Source of the DNA: CAVPWP01 sp050789285
GTDB taxonomy: Bacteria; Pseudomonadota; Alphaproteobacteria; Rhodobacterales; Rhodobacteraceae
NCBI RefSeq assembly: GCF_050789285.1
Contig: NZ_JBOUVX010000001.1
Location: 1,178,001-1,242,000, forward strand
Direction: 5' to 3'
DNA: 64,000 nt
This document shows positions 15,380-24,269 of the stretch, one piece after another. Each line of letters begins with the position of its first letter. The first letter of the stretch is position 1. The notes beneath the pieces are model-generated. The model searched no databases. It was not told the DNA's origin and was given only the letters and a program-made list of their open reading frames with translations. Position numbers and translations under genes: made by a program.

Positions 15380-15919
15380 ATGAAGATCGACCACATCGTG
15401 ACGCAACCCGTGATCGAGACGGAGCGCTTCACCCTGCGCCCGCTGCGGCGCTCGGACGCGGGCCTGCTCGAGCTTTACGCGGGCGACGAACGGGTCGCGC
15501 GCGCGACCCGCACCATTCCCCATCCGCTGCCGCCCGGCGCGGTCGAGGCCTTCATCACGCGCGCCACCGCGGACGAGCGTGACGAAGACGTCTGGGCGAT
15601 GGATGGCACGCGGACAGGCCTTGGCGAATTCATGGGCGCGATCAACCTCAAGCGGATGGATCGCGGCCAGTCCGAAATCGGCTACTGGGTCGCGCCGGCG
15701 TTCTGGAACACGGGCCTTGCCTCGGAAGCGGTGCGCGCGCTGATCGCCGCGAACCCGCCCGGCGACAAGACGCTGTTCGCCGAGGTGCTGCAGGACAACC
15801 CGATTTCGGCGCGCGTGCTGACCAACGCGGGCTTCGCCTATATCGGCGACGCCGAAGCCTTCAGCGTGGCCCGCGGCGCGACCGTGCCGACCTGGACCTA
15901 CCTCAAGAAACTGGGCTGA
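15380..15919 (+). CDS. GNAT family N-acetyltransferase (RimJ/RimL-like)
   Basis: A 179-residue GNAT acetyltransferase. It starts with the typical ETERFTLRPLRRSDAGLLELY strand-helix. The acetyl-CoA region is YWVAPAFWNTGLASEAVRALI, and the late signature NPISARVLTNAGFAYIGD is also present. Members acetylate N-termini or small molecules; the substrate is unknown. A good ribosome-binding site (GAGGAGG) precedes ATG 15380. It is followed after 10 bp by a second GNAT gene and then by obgE, an arrangement that looks like one operon. Confidence 0.88.
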   Translation: MKIDHIVTQPVIETERFTLRPLRRSDAGLLELYAGDERVARATRTIPHPLPPGAVEAFITRATADERDEDVWAMDGTRTGLGEFMGAINLKRMDRGQSEIGYWVAPAFWNTGLASEAVRALIAANPPGDKTLFAEVLQDNPISARVLTNAGFAYIGDAEAFSVARGATVPTWTYLKKLG

Positions 15920-15929
15920 GGCGGGCGGC

Positions 15930-16478
15930 ATGGCGGCGGTTCCGCAGACCCTTCGGACGCCGCGCCTGACGCTGAGACCGCTGCGCCCCGACGACCGCGA
16001 GGCGATCGCGCGCGGCGTGGGCAACTACGACGTCGCCCGCTGGCTGTCGGTCGTGCCCTATCCCTATGGCCTGGCCGAGGCCGACGCCTTCATCGACGAG
16101 GTGCGCGCGGACGGCAAGCGCGTCTGGGCGATCTGCGATTGCGAGGGGCTTCAGGGGCTTGTGGGGCTCGAGGCGCAGCTTGGCTACTGGCTGGCCCGGC
16201 CGGTCTGGGGCCGCGGCTATGCCAGCGAGGCCTGCGGAATCGTGGTCTGGCACGCCTTCACCGCCCTTTCGGCGGGATCGGTCGAGTCCTCGGTCTTCGA
16301 CGGCAACGACCGCTCGCACCGGGTGCTGACCAAGCTCGGCTTTGTCGAGACCGGCCGCCGCCGGGTCGAGGCCCGCGCGCTGGCCCAGACGGTCGAGGCG
16401 CTGAGCCTGCGCCTGACCCGCGCCGAGTGGCGCGCGGTACGCCGCTTGAGCCCGCGCCCCACATCCTCTATCGCGTGA
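15930..16478 (+). CDS. GNAT family N-acetyltransferase
   Basis: A 182-residue GNAT protein, paralogous to the preceding gene. It has the opening TPRLTLRPLRPDDREAIARG, acetyl-CoA site YWLARPVWGRGYASEACGIVV, and NDRSHRVLTKLGFVETGRR near the end. The substrate is unknown. It lies 10 bp after the first GNAT gene and 25 bp before obgE in the same direction. Confidence 0.88.
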   Translation: MAAVPQTLRTPRLTLRPLRPDDREAIARGVGNYDVARWLSVVPYPYGLAEADAFIDEVRADGKRVWAICDCEGLQGLVGLEAQLGYWLARPVWGRGYASEACGIVVWHAFTALSAGSVESSVFDGNDRSHRVLTKLGFVETGRRRVEARALAQTVEALSLRLTRAEWRAVRRLSPRPTSSIA

Positions 16479-16503
16479 CACGCAAGCACGGAAAGCCGGT
16501 TCC

Positions 16504-17529
16504 ATGAAGTTCCTCGATCTCGCCAAGGTCTATATCCGCTCCGGCGCGGGCGGCGCGGGCTGCGTAAGCTTCCGCCGCGAGAAGTTCGTGGAATTCGGCG
16601 GCCCCGACGGCGGCGACGGCGGGCGCGGCGGCGATGTCTGGGCCGAGGCGGTCGAAGGCCTGAACACCCTGATCGACTTTCGCTACCAGCAGCATTTCTT
16701 CGCCAGGAACGGACAGCCCGGCATGGGCCGCCAGCGCACCGGCAAGGACGGCGACGACATCGTGCTGCGCGTGCCTGTGGGCACCGAGATCCTGGACGAG
16801 GACGAGGAAACCGTGATCGCCGACCTGACCGAGGTCGGCCAGCGCGTCCTTCTGGCCAAGGGCGGCAACGGCGGCTTCGGCAACGTGCACTTCAAGACCG
16901 CCACGAACCGCGCGCCGCGTCGCGCCAATCCCGGCCAGCCCGAGGTCGAGCGCACGATCTGGCTGCGCCTGAAGCTGATCGCCGACGTGGGCCTTCTGGG
17001 CCTGCCCAACGCAGGCAAGTCGACCTTCCTCGCCGCCACGTCGAACGCGCGGCCGAAGATCGCCGACTATCCCTTCACCACGCTGCATCCCAACCTTGGC
17101 GTCGTCGGCGTCGACGGGACCGAATTCGTCGTGGCCGACATTCCCGGCCTGATCGAGGGCGCGCACGAGGGGCGCGGGCTGGGCGACCAGTTCCTGGGCC
17201 ATGTCGAACGCTGCGCGGTGCTTCTGCATCTGGTCGATGGCACCTCCGAGAACGTGGTGGCCGACTGGCAGACCATCATCGACGAGCTCGAGGCCTATGG
17301 TGGGGATCTGGCCGACAAGCCGCGCCTCACGGCGCTGAACAAGATCGACGCGCTGGACGCGGACGAGAGGAAGGCCAAGGCCAAGGCGCTGAAGAAGGTG
17401 GCGGGCGAGGTCATGCTTCTGTCGGGCGTCAGCGGCGAGGGCCTGACCGAGGTGCTGCGGCGGCTGCGGCAGGTGATCCGATCCGAGCGCGGCGGTGACG
17501 AGGTGGAAGACGGCCCGTGGCGACCCTAG
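16504..17529 (+). CDS. obgE: GTPase ObgE/CgtA
   Basis: A 341-residue Obg GTPase acting in 50S ribosome assembly and the stringent response. The glycine-rich Obg domain (1-158; SFRREKFVEFGGPDGGDGGRGGDV) is followed by a G domain with G1 GLPNAGKST, G3 DIPGLIEGAHEGRGLGDQFL and G4 NKID. The protein is complete for the short alphaproteobacterial form, with no extended C-terminal domain. It follows the GNAT genes. Its end overlaps the GTG start of proB by 13 bp, so translation is probably coupled. Confidence 0.97.
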   Translation: MKFLDLAKVYIRSGAGGAGCVSFRREKFVEFGGPDGGDGGRGGDVWAEAVEGLNTLIDFRYQQHFFARNGQPGMGRQRTGKDGDDIVLRVPVGTEILDEDEETVIADLTEVGQRVLLAKGGNGGFGNVHFKTATNRAPRRANPGQPEVERTIWLRLKLIADVGLLGLPNAGKSTFLAATSNARPKIADYPFTTLHPNLGVVGVDGTEFVVADIPGLIEGAHEGRGLGDQFLGHVERCAVLLHLVDGTSENVVADWQTIIDELEAYGGDLADKPRLTALNKIDALDADERKAKAKALKKVAGEVMLLSGVSGEGLTEVLRRLRQVIRSERGGDEVEDGPWRP

Positions 17530-18641
17530 GCGTGCAGACGCTTCCCGACCTGCGCCAGGCCCGGCGGCTCGTGGTCAAGATCGGGTCGGCCCTTCTGGTC
17601 GACCGCGGCGCGCTGCGTGCCGACTGGCTGCGCGCGCTGGCGCAGGACGTGGCCGAGGCCAAGGCGCGCGGCACCGACGTGGTGATCGTGTCGTCCGGGT
17701 CGATCGCGCTGGGGCGGGGCGTGCTGGGCCTGGGCGCCACGGCGCTGCCGCTCGAGCAAAGCCAGGCGGCGGCGGCGGTGGGCCAGATCCGGCTGGCGCG
17801 CGCCTATGAGGACGTGCTCGCGCCGCATGGCATTGTCGCCGCGCAAGTTCTTCTGACGCTTGAGGATTCCGGCGACAGGCGGCGCTATCTAAATTCCCGC
17901 GCCACGCTCGAGCAGTTGCTGCGCCTGGGGGTCGTGCCGATCGTCAACGAAAACGACACGGTCGCCACCGACGAGATCCGCTATGGCGACAACGACCGGC
18001 TGGCCGCGCAGATCGCGGTGACGATCGGGGCCGACCAGCTGGTGCTTCTGTCCGATGTCGACGGGTTCTACAGCGCCAATCCCAAGGACGATCCCGCCGC
18101 GCGCCGCTTCGACGTGATCGCCGCGCTCACGCCCGAGATCGAGGGCATGGCCGGCGACGCGGGCTCGGGCCTGTCGAAGGGTGGCATGAAGACCAAGGTG
18201 ATGGCCGCCAAGACCGCCGTCGCGGGCGGCTGCGCCATGGCGATCACCGAAGGCTCGGTGCTGCGCCCGCTGTCGGCGATGATGGCGGGGGCGCCGGCCA
18301 CGTGGTTCCTGGCCGAGGACGACCCGCAGGTGGCGCGCAAGCGCTGGATCGCGGCGATGAAGCCCAAGGGCGAGATCACCGTGGACGCCGGCGCGGCGCG
18401 CGCGCTGGGGCAGGGGAAATCCCTTCTGCCTGCCGGGGTTACCGCCGTTTCCGGACGTTTCGGGCGCGGCGATCCCGTCGATATCCTTGACCCCGACGGG
18501 GTGCGCCTGGGCCGGGGCCTGACGCGCTATACCGCGGCCGAGGCCGAGGCGATCAAGGGCCACCAGTCGCGCGAGATCGAGGCGGTGCTGGGGTATCCCG
18601 GTCGCGCCGCGCTGATCCATCGCGACGACATGGCGCTCTAG
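17517..18641 (+). CDS. proB: Glutamate 5-kinase
   Basis: A 374-residue glutamate 5-kinase, catalysing the first step of proline synthesis (glutamate to gamma-glutamyl phosphate). The amino acid kinase domain (residues 1-260) shows VVKIGSALLVDRG, VSSGSIALG, NENDTVATDEIRYGDNDRLAA and SGLSKGGMKTKV. A C-terminal PUA domain (about 275-365) is present. The GTG at 17517 lies inside the end of obgE. proA is encoded nearby, separated by an ABM-domain gene. Confidence 0.96.
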   Translation: MATLGVQTLPDLRQARRLVVKIGSALLVDRGALRADWLRALAQDVAEAKARGTDVVIVSSGSIALGRGVLGLGATALPLEQSQAAAAVGQIRLARAYEDVLAPHGIVAAQVLLTLEDSGDRRRYLNSRATLEQLLRLGVVPIVNENDTVATDEIRYGDNDRLAAQIAVTIGADQLVLLSDVDGFYSANPKDDPAARRFDVIAALTPEIEGMAGDAGSGLSKGGMKTKVMAAKTAVAGGCAMAITEGSVLRPLSAMMAGAPATWFLAEDDPQVARKRWIAAMKPKGEITVDAGAARALGQGKSLLPAGVTAVSGRFGRGDPVDILDPDGVRLGRGLTRYTAAEAEAIKGHQSREIEAVLGYPGRAALIHRDDMAL

Positions 18642-18663
18642 CCGCCTGCAAGCGGGGGGTCCG

Positions 18664-19233
18664 GTGCACGGTCTGTTCTTCGAAGTTCGCCCAAAGCCCG
18701 GCCACATGGCGCATTACTTCGACCATGTCGCCCGGCTGAAGCCTGTGCTGGCGCGGCACGAGGGGCTGGTCTTTCTGGATCGCTATCGACCGCTCGACGA
18801 TCCCGGGGCGCTTCTGTCGCACCAGATCTGGGCCAGCGAAGAGGCCATCGCGGCCTGGCGCGCGGACGCCACGCACCGGGCCTCGCAGGCGGCGGGACGT
18901 CGGGTGCATTTCCTCGACTACCGCATTCGTGTCGGCGCACAACTTACGGATTTAGAATTGGAAGATGGCGACGGCCAGACGGGAAACGGGCGCTTTCTGG
19001 TGGCGGCCTATGGCGCGGCGCCGGCGGACCTGCCCGGGGCGCGCGCCTTCGAAAGCGTGAATCACGCCGGCTGGTTCGTCACCCTGGCACCGGCTGGCGA
19101 CGGGGCTGCGGCGCGCAGGATCGCGCGGGGGGCGATGGACGCCGGGGCCGAAACCGCGCGGATCTTCGCGATCTCGCGAGACTACACGATGACCGACCGC
19201 GCCGAGGCGCCCGACCGCGACAGTGGACACTGA
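18664..19233 (+). CDS. Antibiotic biosynthesis monooxygenase (ABM) domain protein
   Basis: A 189-residue protein with an N-terminal ABM-like ferredoxin fold (FFEVRPKPGHMAHYFDHVARLKPVLARHEGLVFLDRYRPL, then ASEEAIAAWRADATHRASQAAG). The C-terminal half is less conserved. Family members include quinol monooxygenases and haem-degrading enzymes, but most are uncharacterised. The GTG start at 18664 follows a GGGGGGTCCG stretch 22 bp after proB. It sits between proB and proA in the same direction, a position I associate with Rhodobacteraceae, so it is likely part of that operon. No role in proline synthesis can be inferred. Confidence 0.75.
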   Translation: MHGLFFEVRPKPGHMAHYFDHVARLKPVLARHEGLVFLDRYRPLDDPGALLSHQIWASEEAIAAWRADATHRASQAAGRRVHFLDYRIRVGAQLTDLELEDGDGQTGNGRFLVAAYGAAPADLPGARAFESVNHAGWFVTLAPAGDGAAARRIARGAMDAGAETARIFAISRDYTMTDRAEAPDRDSGH

Positions 19234-19279
19234 CCTCGCCCGGGGCTATCGAAGACACCGACCCAAAGGGGAGGCTGAC

Positions 19280-20554
19280 ATGGCCGACGGTACAGAAGCG
19301 CTTGACCCGCAGTCCCTGATCGCCGCGATGGGCGAACGGGCGCGCCGTGCCGCGACCGAGCTTGCCTTCGCCGCGCCTGAAGCGAAGGCCGCCGCGCTGA
19401 CCGCCGCCGCCGACGCGGTGCTTGCCCGCATGCCCGAGATCCTTGCCGCGAACGCCCGTGACATGGCCTATGGCCGCGACAAGGGCCTGAGCCCCGCGAT
19501 GATGGACCGCCTGATGCTGGACGAGGGGCGGGTGCGCGCGATGGCCGAGGGGCTGCGCGCCGTTGCCGCCCAGCCCGACCCGGTGGGCGCGGTCATGGCC
19601 GACTGGGACATGCCCTCGGGCCTCAACATCCGCCGCGTGCGCACGCCCCTGGGCGTGATCGGCGTGATCTACGAAAGCCGGCCCAACGTGACGGCGGATG
19701 CCGGCGCCTTGTGCTTGAAGTCCGGCAACGCGGTGATCCTGCGCGGCGGATCGGAAAGCTTCCACTCCTCGGGCGCGATCCATGCTTGCCTTCTGGACGG
19801 GCTGCGCGCCGCGGGCCTGCCGGACGACGCGATCCAGCTTGTGCCGACCCGCGACCGCGCCGCGGTCAGCGAGATGCTGGGCATGGTCGGCGTCATCGAC
19901 GTGATCGTGCCGCGCGGCGGCAAGGGCCTTGTGGGCCTTGTCCAGGCCGAGGCGCGCGTGCCGGTCTTCGCCCATCTCGAAGGCATCGTGCACGTCTACC
20001 TCGACCGCGCGGCCGATCCCGAGAAGGCGCTAAAGGTCGTCCTGAACGCCAAGACCCGGCGCACCGGCATCTGCGGCGCGGCCGAATGCCTGCTCATCCA
20101 CCGCGACATCGTCGAGACGATCGGCCAGGGCGTGGTGCGCGCGCTGATCGACGCGGGCGTCGAGGTGCGGGGCGACGCCACGCTTCAGGCGATCGCCGGC
20201 GTGGTTCCGGCCACGGACGAGGACTGGGGGCGCGAATACCTTGACATGAAGATCGCCGCGAAAGTCGTTGATGACGTGGATGAAGCCATCGCCCATATCC
20301 GCCGCTACGGCTCGCAGCACACCGAGTGTATCGTGACCGAGGACGACGCCGCAGCCGAGCGCTTCTTCACCCGCCTCGACAGCGCGATCCTGATGCGCAA
20401 CGCCTCGACCCAGTTCGCCGACGGGGGCGAATTCGGAATGGGCGCCGAGATCGGCATCGCGACGGGAAAGATGCATGCACGCGGCCCGGTGGGGGCCGAG
20501 CAACTGACCAGCTTCAAGTACCTCGTGACGGGCGACGGGACGGTCAGAAGCTGA
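19280..20554 (+). CDS. proA: Gamma-glutamyl phosphate reductase
   Basis: A 424-residue NADPH-dependent enzyme that reduces gamma-glutamyl phosphate to glutamate semialdehyde, the second step of proline synthesis. It has the aldehyde-dehydrogenase fold, with catalytic cysteine in KTRRTGICGAAECLL and the conserved EFGMGAEIGIATGKMHARGPVG near the end. ATG 19280 is chosen because GGGGAGG lies 6 bp upstream; an in-frame ATG at 19223 is further back within the previous gene. The stop overlaps the convergent chpT end by 11 bp. Confidence 0.97.
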   Translation: MADGTEALDPQSLIAAMGERARRAATELAFAAPEAKAAALTAAADAVLARMPEILAANARDMAYGRDKGLSPAMMDRLMLDEGRVRAMAEGLRAVAAQPDPVGAVMADWDMPSGLNIRRVRTPLGVIGVIYESRPNVTADAGALCLKSGNAVILRGGSESFHSSGAIHACLLDGLRAAGLPDDAIQLVPTRDRAAVSEMLGMVGVIDVIVPRGGKGLVGLVQAEARVPVFAHLEGIVHVYLDRAADPEKALKVVLNAKTRRTGICGAAECLLIHRDIVETIGQGVVRALIDAGVEVRGDATLQAIAGVVPATDEDWGREYLDMKIAAKVVDDVDEAIAHIRRYGSQHTECIVTEDDAAAERFFTRLDSAILMRNASTQFADGGEFGMGAEIGIATGKMHARGPVGAEQLTSFKYLVTGDGTVRS

Positions 20555-21167
20555 TCGTGATCGCGGTCTCGCCCAGCATGGTGCGGACCGGCCGCCCCAT
20601 CCGGCGTGCAAGGTCGGGCACCAGCGCGAAATGCACGTTCGACGCCGTGACTTCGACCCCCTCGGCCTGGCCGAGAAGAAGCTCCCAAAGTGACGCGTCC
20701 ACCTTGACCCGCTCGGCCTGGCCGTCAAGCCGCCAGGCCGCGCCGTCGTGGTGCACGGTGATCCGCCCGCCATACGGCAGCGCGGATTCGAGGCAAAGCA
20801 CCAGAAGGAAGGCCAGCTTGGCTTCAGCGCGCAAGGGGTCGGTTTCGCCCGTCCAGTCGACGCGCAGCCGTCCGCCCCGGGTCAGGTCGGCAAGGATCGC
20901 CCGGAGGTCCTGGGTGCCGATCCGCACCCCATCGCCCGCCGCGCCGAAGGCCACACGGAAAAAGCGGATGCGGGCGTTTGCGTTCTCGACGCTTTCCGAG
21001 ATCAGCGCGATTTCCGGCGCGGCGTCGAGGCCCGCCATCGATAGAAGCTCGACCCCGTTTCCGATCGCGCCCAGCGGGCTGATCAGGTCATGGCAGATGC
21101 GCGACCCCAGAAGCGCGCTCAGATCGTCGCGGGCGGTCACGGGGCGAACCGGACAGCGGAAAGGCAA
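20544..21167 (-). CDS. chpT: Histidine phosphotransferase ChpT
   Basis: A 207-residue protein with the ChpT dimerisation/phosphoacceptor helix (LLGSRICHDLISPLGAIGNGVELL, His at about residue 26) and a degenerate HATPase-like C-terminal domain. ChpT relays phosphate from the hybrid kinase CckA to CtrA, which in Rhodobacteraceae controls motility, gene transfer agents and quorum-related traits. The ATG at 21167 lies only 3 bp from the start of the divergent DUF3553 gene. A GTG at 21140 (VTARDDLSALL) is an alternative start. No clear ribosome-binding site marks either. Confidence 0.9.
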   Translation of the reverse strand: MPFRCPVRPVTARDDLSALLGSRICHDLISPLGAIGNGVELLSMAGLDAAPEIALISESVENANARIRFFRVAFGAAGDGVRIGTQDLRAILADLTRGGRLRVDWTGETDPLRAEAKLAFLLVLCLESALPYGGRITVHHDGAAWRLDGQAERVKVDASLWELLLGQAEGVEVTASNVHFALVPDLARRMGRPVRTMLGETAITISF

Positions 21168-21170
21168 GGC

Positions 21171-21353
21171 ATGTCGGACATGAATTCGCTTCTACAGCCC
21201 GGGATGCTGGTGCGGCACCCGACGCGCGAGGATTGGGGCTTGGGGCAGGTGCAGTCGAACATCGGCGGCAGGATCACGGTGAATTTCGAACATGTCGGCA
21301 AGGTCGTGATCGACGCCGCGCATGTGGACCTTGTTCCGGTCTTCGATGCATGA
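21171..21353 (+). CDS. DUF3553 family small protein
   Basis: A 60-residue protein (MSDMNSLLQPGMLVRHPTREDWGLGQVQS...) matching the DUF3553 family. It is a small beta-barrel-like domain resembling the short domain found in UvrD/CarD-type proteins (pattern PGxxVxHPxxxxWGxGxV). The function is unknown. The start ATG has AAGGCAAGG upstream. It is divergent from chpT with a 3-bp gap between the start codons, so its promoter must lie within chpT coding DNA, unless chpT starts later. Confidence 0.82.
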   Translation: MSDMNSLLQPGMLVRHPTREDWGLGQVQSNIGGRITVNFEHVGKVVIDAAHVDLVPVFDA

Positions 21354-21559
21354 AGCGCCTGTCATGCAATCCTGACGAGCATGTGTAAGTCTAACACAAC
21401 TTTAGCGCGTGTCAATTCGCCCCTCCCTCGCGGCGCCCGCCGGCACTTGCGGATGCCCCCGCGGGCGGTTGCCAACCCGGAGTGGAGGCAATAGAACGCG
21501 CCACGCCCTCGGGTCCGGACGGACGGCAGCCCGAGCATGGACCCAAGCATGGACCCGGC

Positions 21560-22345
21560 ATGGACCCGAGCGATCCGCATCTTTCCCTGCGCCTTGCCGT
21601 GACCGACGCCGACCGGCGCGGCGCGGAACGGCTGCGCTACCGGGTCTTCGTCGAGGAACTGGGCGGCGACGGCGCGCTGGTCGACCATGCCGCGCGGCTG
21701 GAGCGCGACCGTTTCGATCCCTTCTTCGATCACCTGATCCTGGTCGACGATCGCCGCGATGCCGCGACCTGCGACCATGTCGTGGGGGTCTACCGGCTGA
21801 TGACCGACGCGGGGGCCGCGCGGGCCGGACAATTCTATTCCGAGGACGAGTACGACCTTGCGCCGCTGCGCGCCTCGGGGCGGCGACTGCTGGAACTGGG
21901 GCGGTCCTGCGTGCATCCCGACCACCGCGGCGGGGCGGCGCTGTTCCTGCTGTGGAGCGGGCTGGCCGATTACGTGATCGAGCGCGAGATCGAGATCCTG
22001 TTCGGGGTCGCCAGTTTCCACGGCACCGACCCGGCCGCGCTGGCGATGCCGCTGTCCTATCTGCACCATCACCACCTTGCCCCGCCGGAATTGCGGGTCC
22101 GCTCGCGCGTCTTCCAGCCGATGGACCTTCTGCCTGCGCAGGACATCGACCGGCTGGCGGCGTTGCAGGCGATCCCGCCCCTGATCAAGGCCTACCTGAG
22201 GCTGGGCGGCGTGGTCGGCGAGGGGGCCTTCATCGACCGTCCCTTCAACACCACCGATGTCTGCCTGATCATGGACACCGCGCACATGAACGCCCGCGCG
22301 CGCGAGATCTACGCCCGCGGCGCGCGCAGCCGGCCCCGGGCATGA
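21560..22345 (+). CDS. olsB: L-ornithine N-alpha-acyltransferase OlsB
   Basis: About 261 residues. OlsB moves a 3-hydroxyacyl chain from ACP to ornithine, the first step of ornithine lipid synthesis. The family features are an early RLRYRVFVEELGGDGA motif, DHLILVDD, LELGRSCVHPDHRGGAALFLLWSGL and FGVASFHGTDP. The start is uncertain. ATG 21560 lies at the end of three imperfect CATGGACCC repeats, while a GTG at 21482 would add 26 poorly conserved residues. Its stop overlaps the start of olsA by 4 bp (ATGA), so the pair is translationally coupled. Confidence 0.9.
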   Translation: MDPSDPHLSLRLAVTDADRRGAERLRYRVFVEELGGDGALVDHAARLERDRFDPFFDHLILVDDRRDAATCDHVVGVYRLMTDAGAARAGQFYSEDEYDLAPLRASGRRLLELGRSCVHPDHRGGAALFLLWSGLADYVIEREIEILFGVASFHGTDPAALAMPLSYLHHHHLAPPELRVRSRVFQPMDLLPAQDIDRLAALQAIPPLIKAYLRLGGVVGEGAFIDRPFNTTDVCLIMDTAHMNARAREIYARGARSRPRA

Positions 22346-23169
22346 CCTGGTCCGAGGACCCGGCCCCGCCGACGCGCCCGATCGGGCCGGGCGACTGGCT
22401 TCGCGTCGGGGGACGGGGGTTGGTGCTGGGGGCCGTGACCTTCGGCGGGCTGGCCGTGCTGCTTCTCTTGCGTCTGATCGAGAGGCCGCTCTTCGGTGTG
22501 GCGCGGCCCTGGACGCCCTGGATCACGCAGGGCGTCTGCCGGCTGGCCTTCCTCATCCTGCGCATGGGCTACCGCGTCGAGGGGCGGCAGATGAACACCG
22601 CCGGCTGCGTGGTGGCCAACCACGCCTCGTGGCTCGACATCTTCGCGCTCAATGCCCGCAAGAGGGTCTATTTCGTCTCGAAGGCCGAGGTGGCGGGCTG
22701 GCCCGGCATCGGTTGGCTCGCGCGGGCCACCGGCACCGTGTTCATCAACCGCACCGCGCGCGAGGCGCGCACCCAGACCGAGATCTTCCGCGAGCGGCTG
22801 AAGGCCGGGCATCGGCTTTTGTTCTTCCCGGAAGGCACCTCGACCGACGGACGGCGCGTCCTTCCGTTCAAGACCACGCTATTCGCCGCCTTTTTCGACC
22901 CAGCGCTGAACGGCAGCCTAAAGGTGCAGCCGGTCAGCGTGATCTACGCCGCGCCCGAGGGCGAGGATGCACGTTTCTACGGCTGGTGGGGCGACATGGG
23001 GTTCGGCCCGCACCTGCTGAAGGTGCTGGCCTGCCGGCGGCAGGGGGCGGTGACGCTGGTCTATCACCCGCCAGTCGCGGTGGCGGATTTCGCCGACCGC
23101 AAGGCGCTGGCACGACATTGCGAGGCCACGGTGCGCGCCGGGTTCGAGGCCAGGCTGACGGCGAACTGA
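22342..23169 (+). CDS. olsA: Lyso-ornithine lipid O-acyltransferase OlsA
   Basis: A 275-residue membrane-bound acyltransferase of the PlsC family, which adds the second acyl chain to lyso-ornithine lipid. The catalytic motif NHASWLD (about residue 93) and the phosphate-site motif FPEGTSTDG (about 160) are present. An N-terminal membrane segment is at about residues 28-50. The pairing and 4-bp overlap with olsB favour the OlsA assignment over a general 1-acylglycerol-3-phosphate acyltransferase. The ornithine lipids made would sit in the cell envelope and can substitute for phospholipids. Confidence 0.9.
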   Translation: MTWSEDPAPPTRPIGPGDWLRVGGRGLVLGAVTFGGLAVLLLLRLIERPLFGVARPWTPWITQGVCRLAFLILRMGYRVEGRQMNTAGCVVANHASWLDIFALNARKRVYFVSKAEVAGWPGIGWLARATGTVFINRTAREARTQTEIFRERLKAGHRLLFFPEGTSTDGRRVLPFKTTLFAAFFDPALNGSLKVQPVSVIYAAPEGEDARFYGWWGDMGFGPHLLKVLACRRQGAVTLVYHPPVAVADFADRKALARHCEATVRAGFEARLTAN

Positions 23170-23195
23170 AGGCGGACTGAGGGCGGGGCTTGAGG

Positions 23196-23816
23196 TCAGT
23201 CCATCTCGGCGATGAGGCTGCCCAGCGCGGCGGCGGGATCGTCGGTTTTCCAGATCTCTTCGCCGACGGCGAAGAAATCGGTGACCTGCCAGAGCGCCGC
23301 CACCGCGCGGTCCGTCACCAGACCCTCGGCCACGACCGGAACTTCGATCATCTCGGACCACCAGCCGAAAAGCTCGGCGTCGGCCACGGTGCCGTCGCCA
23401 AGGGCGCTGGCGGTGACGGGGCCGAAGCTGACGTAGTCGGCGCCGGCCTCGCCCGCGGTCATTCCGTCGTGGCGCGAGGCGCCGCAGAAGGCGCCGACGA
23501 TGGCGTCGGGCCCAAGCGCCTTGCGCGCCGCCCGCACCGACCGCGCGCCGTCGGTCAGGTGCACCCCGTCAAGGCCCAGCCGTTCGACCAGCCCCAGATG
23601 CGTCTCGATCACCATGGCGATGTCGTGGGCATGGGCCACCTCGCGCACGGCATCGGCCGCGCGGGCGATGCGGTCTTCGTCGCGGCTGGCAAGGCTGAGC
23701 CGGATGCAGGCCACGGGGTGCGCCTCAAGAACGGACGCAAGCCGTTTGGGAAAGCTTGACAATTCGAAGTCTGGCGGGGTGATCAGATAGATCTGGGGGC
23801 GCTCGAGATCGGCCAT
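23196..23816 (-). CDS. Thiamine phosphate synthase (ThiE)-like protein
   Basis: A 206-residue TIM-barrel protein of the ThiE/TenI group: RPQIYLITPPDFE at the start, LGLDGVHLTDGARSVRAARKALG and the phosphate-binding region ADYVSFGPVTASA. Canonical ThiE has GxHxGQxD and a typical SxH/T phosphate loop; here GVHLTDG lacks the Gln. It may therefore be a divergent paralogue or TenI-like protein. It lies in the same direction as the TfoX gene 55 bp upstream. The thiamine role is inference. Confidence 0.75.
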   Translation of the reverse strand: MADLERPQIYLITPPDFELSSFPKRLASVLEAHPVACIRLSLASRDEDRIARAADAVREVAHAHDIAMVIETHLGLVERLGLDGVHLTDGARSVRAARKALGPDAIVGAFCGASRHDGMTAGEAGADYVSFGPVTASALGDGTVADAELFGWWSEMIEVPVVAEGLVTDRAVAALWQVTDFFAVGEEIWKTDDPAAALGSLIAEMD

Positions 23817-23871
23817 TTTCGGCTCCGGTATTCGTCGTCCCGCCGGCTATATCCGCTTCCGGGCGGCTTGG

Positions 23872-24201
23872 CTACTTCGGCGGCAGACTGCGCGCATGCG
23901 ACAACGCCATCGCAAGCCAGTTCCGCCTGCGGGCATCGTCGGCCATGGCGGCGTCGGTGACGTCGATCATCCCGCCCATCGCGCGGCCCGAAAACATCAT
24001 CGGGCCCGCGCCGTCGACCGCGCGCGCCGCGGCCTCGTTCGGCTTTCCCACGCGGAACATCGCGCCGCCCGGATGCACGCCGCAGACCATATGGCCATGC
24101 AGCAGGAACGCCAGCCCGCCGAACATGCGTCTCTCGGCGATCCCGTGCTTGTCCACCAGATCCTCGCGCAGCAGCGCCGCCAGGCCTTCGTCGTAGGCCA
24201 T
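23872..24201 (-). CDS. TfoX/Sxy family protein (N-terminal domain)
   Basis: A 109-residue protein with the TfoX N-terminal domain pattern (AALLREDLVDKHGIAERRMFGGLAFLLHGHMVCGVHPGGAMFRVGK). Full-length TfoX/Sxy activates competence genes in gammaproteobacteria. Short single-domain forms like this one are common in Rhodobacteraceae and have no established role. ATG 24201 is preceded by GGGGGAGGC, a strong ribosome-binding site. The longer frame upstream is low-quality sequence overlapping the divergent trmJ region. Confidence 0.85.
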   Translation of the reverse strand: MAYDEGLAALLREDLVDKHGIAERRMFGGLAFLLHGHMVCGVHPGGAMFRVGKPNEAAARAVDGAGPMMFSGRAMGGMIDVTDAAMADDARRRNWLAMALSHARSLPPK

Positions 24202-24269
24202 GCCTCCCCCTTCTTGCCGCCCTTGGGCCCCCTTGCCGCCTTCGTCCGCGCAGCGTAACACGCCCGGCG

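Noticed and set aside
21535..21570. Three CATGGACCC repeats as a variable-number tandem repeat switching olsB
   Set aside because: Only three imperfect copies with uneven spacing, probably chance at a GC-rich start region.
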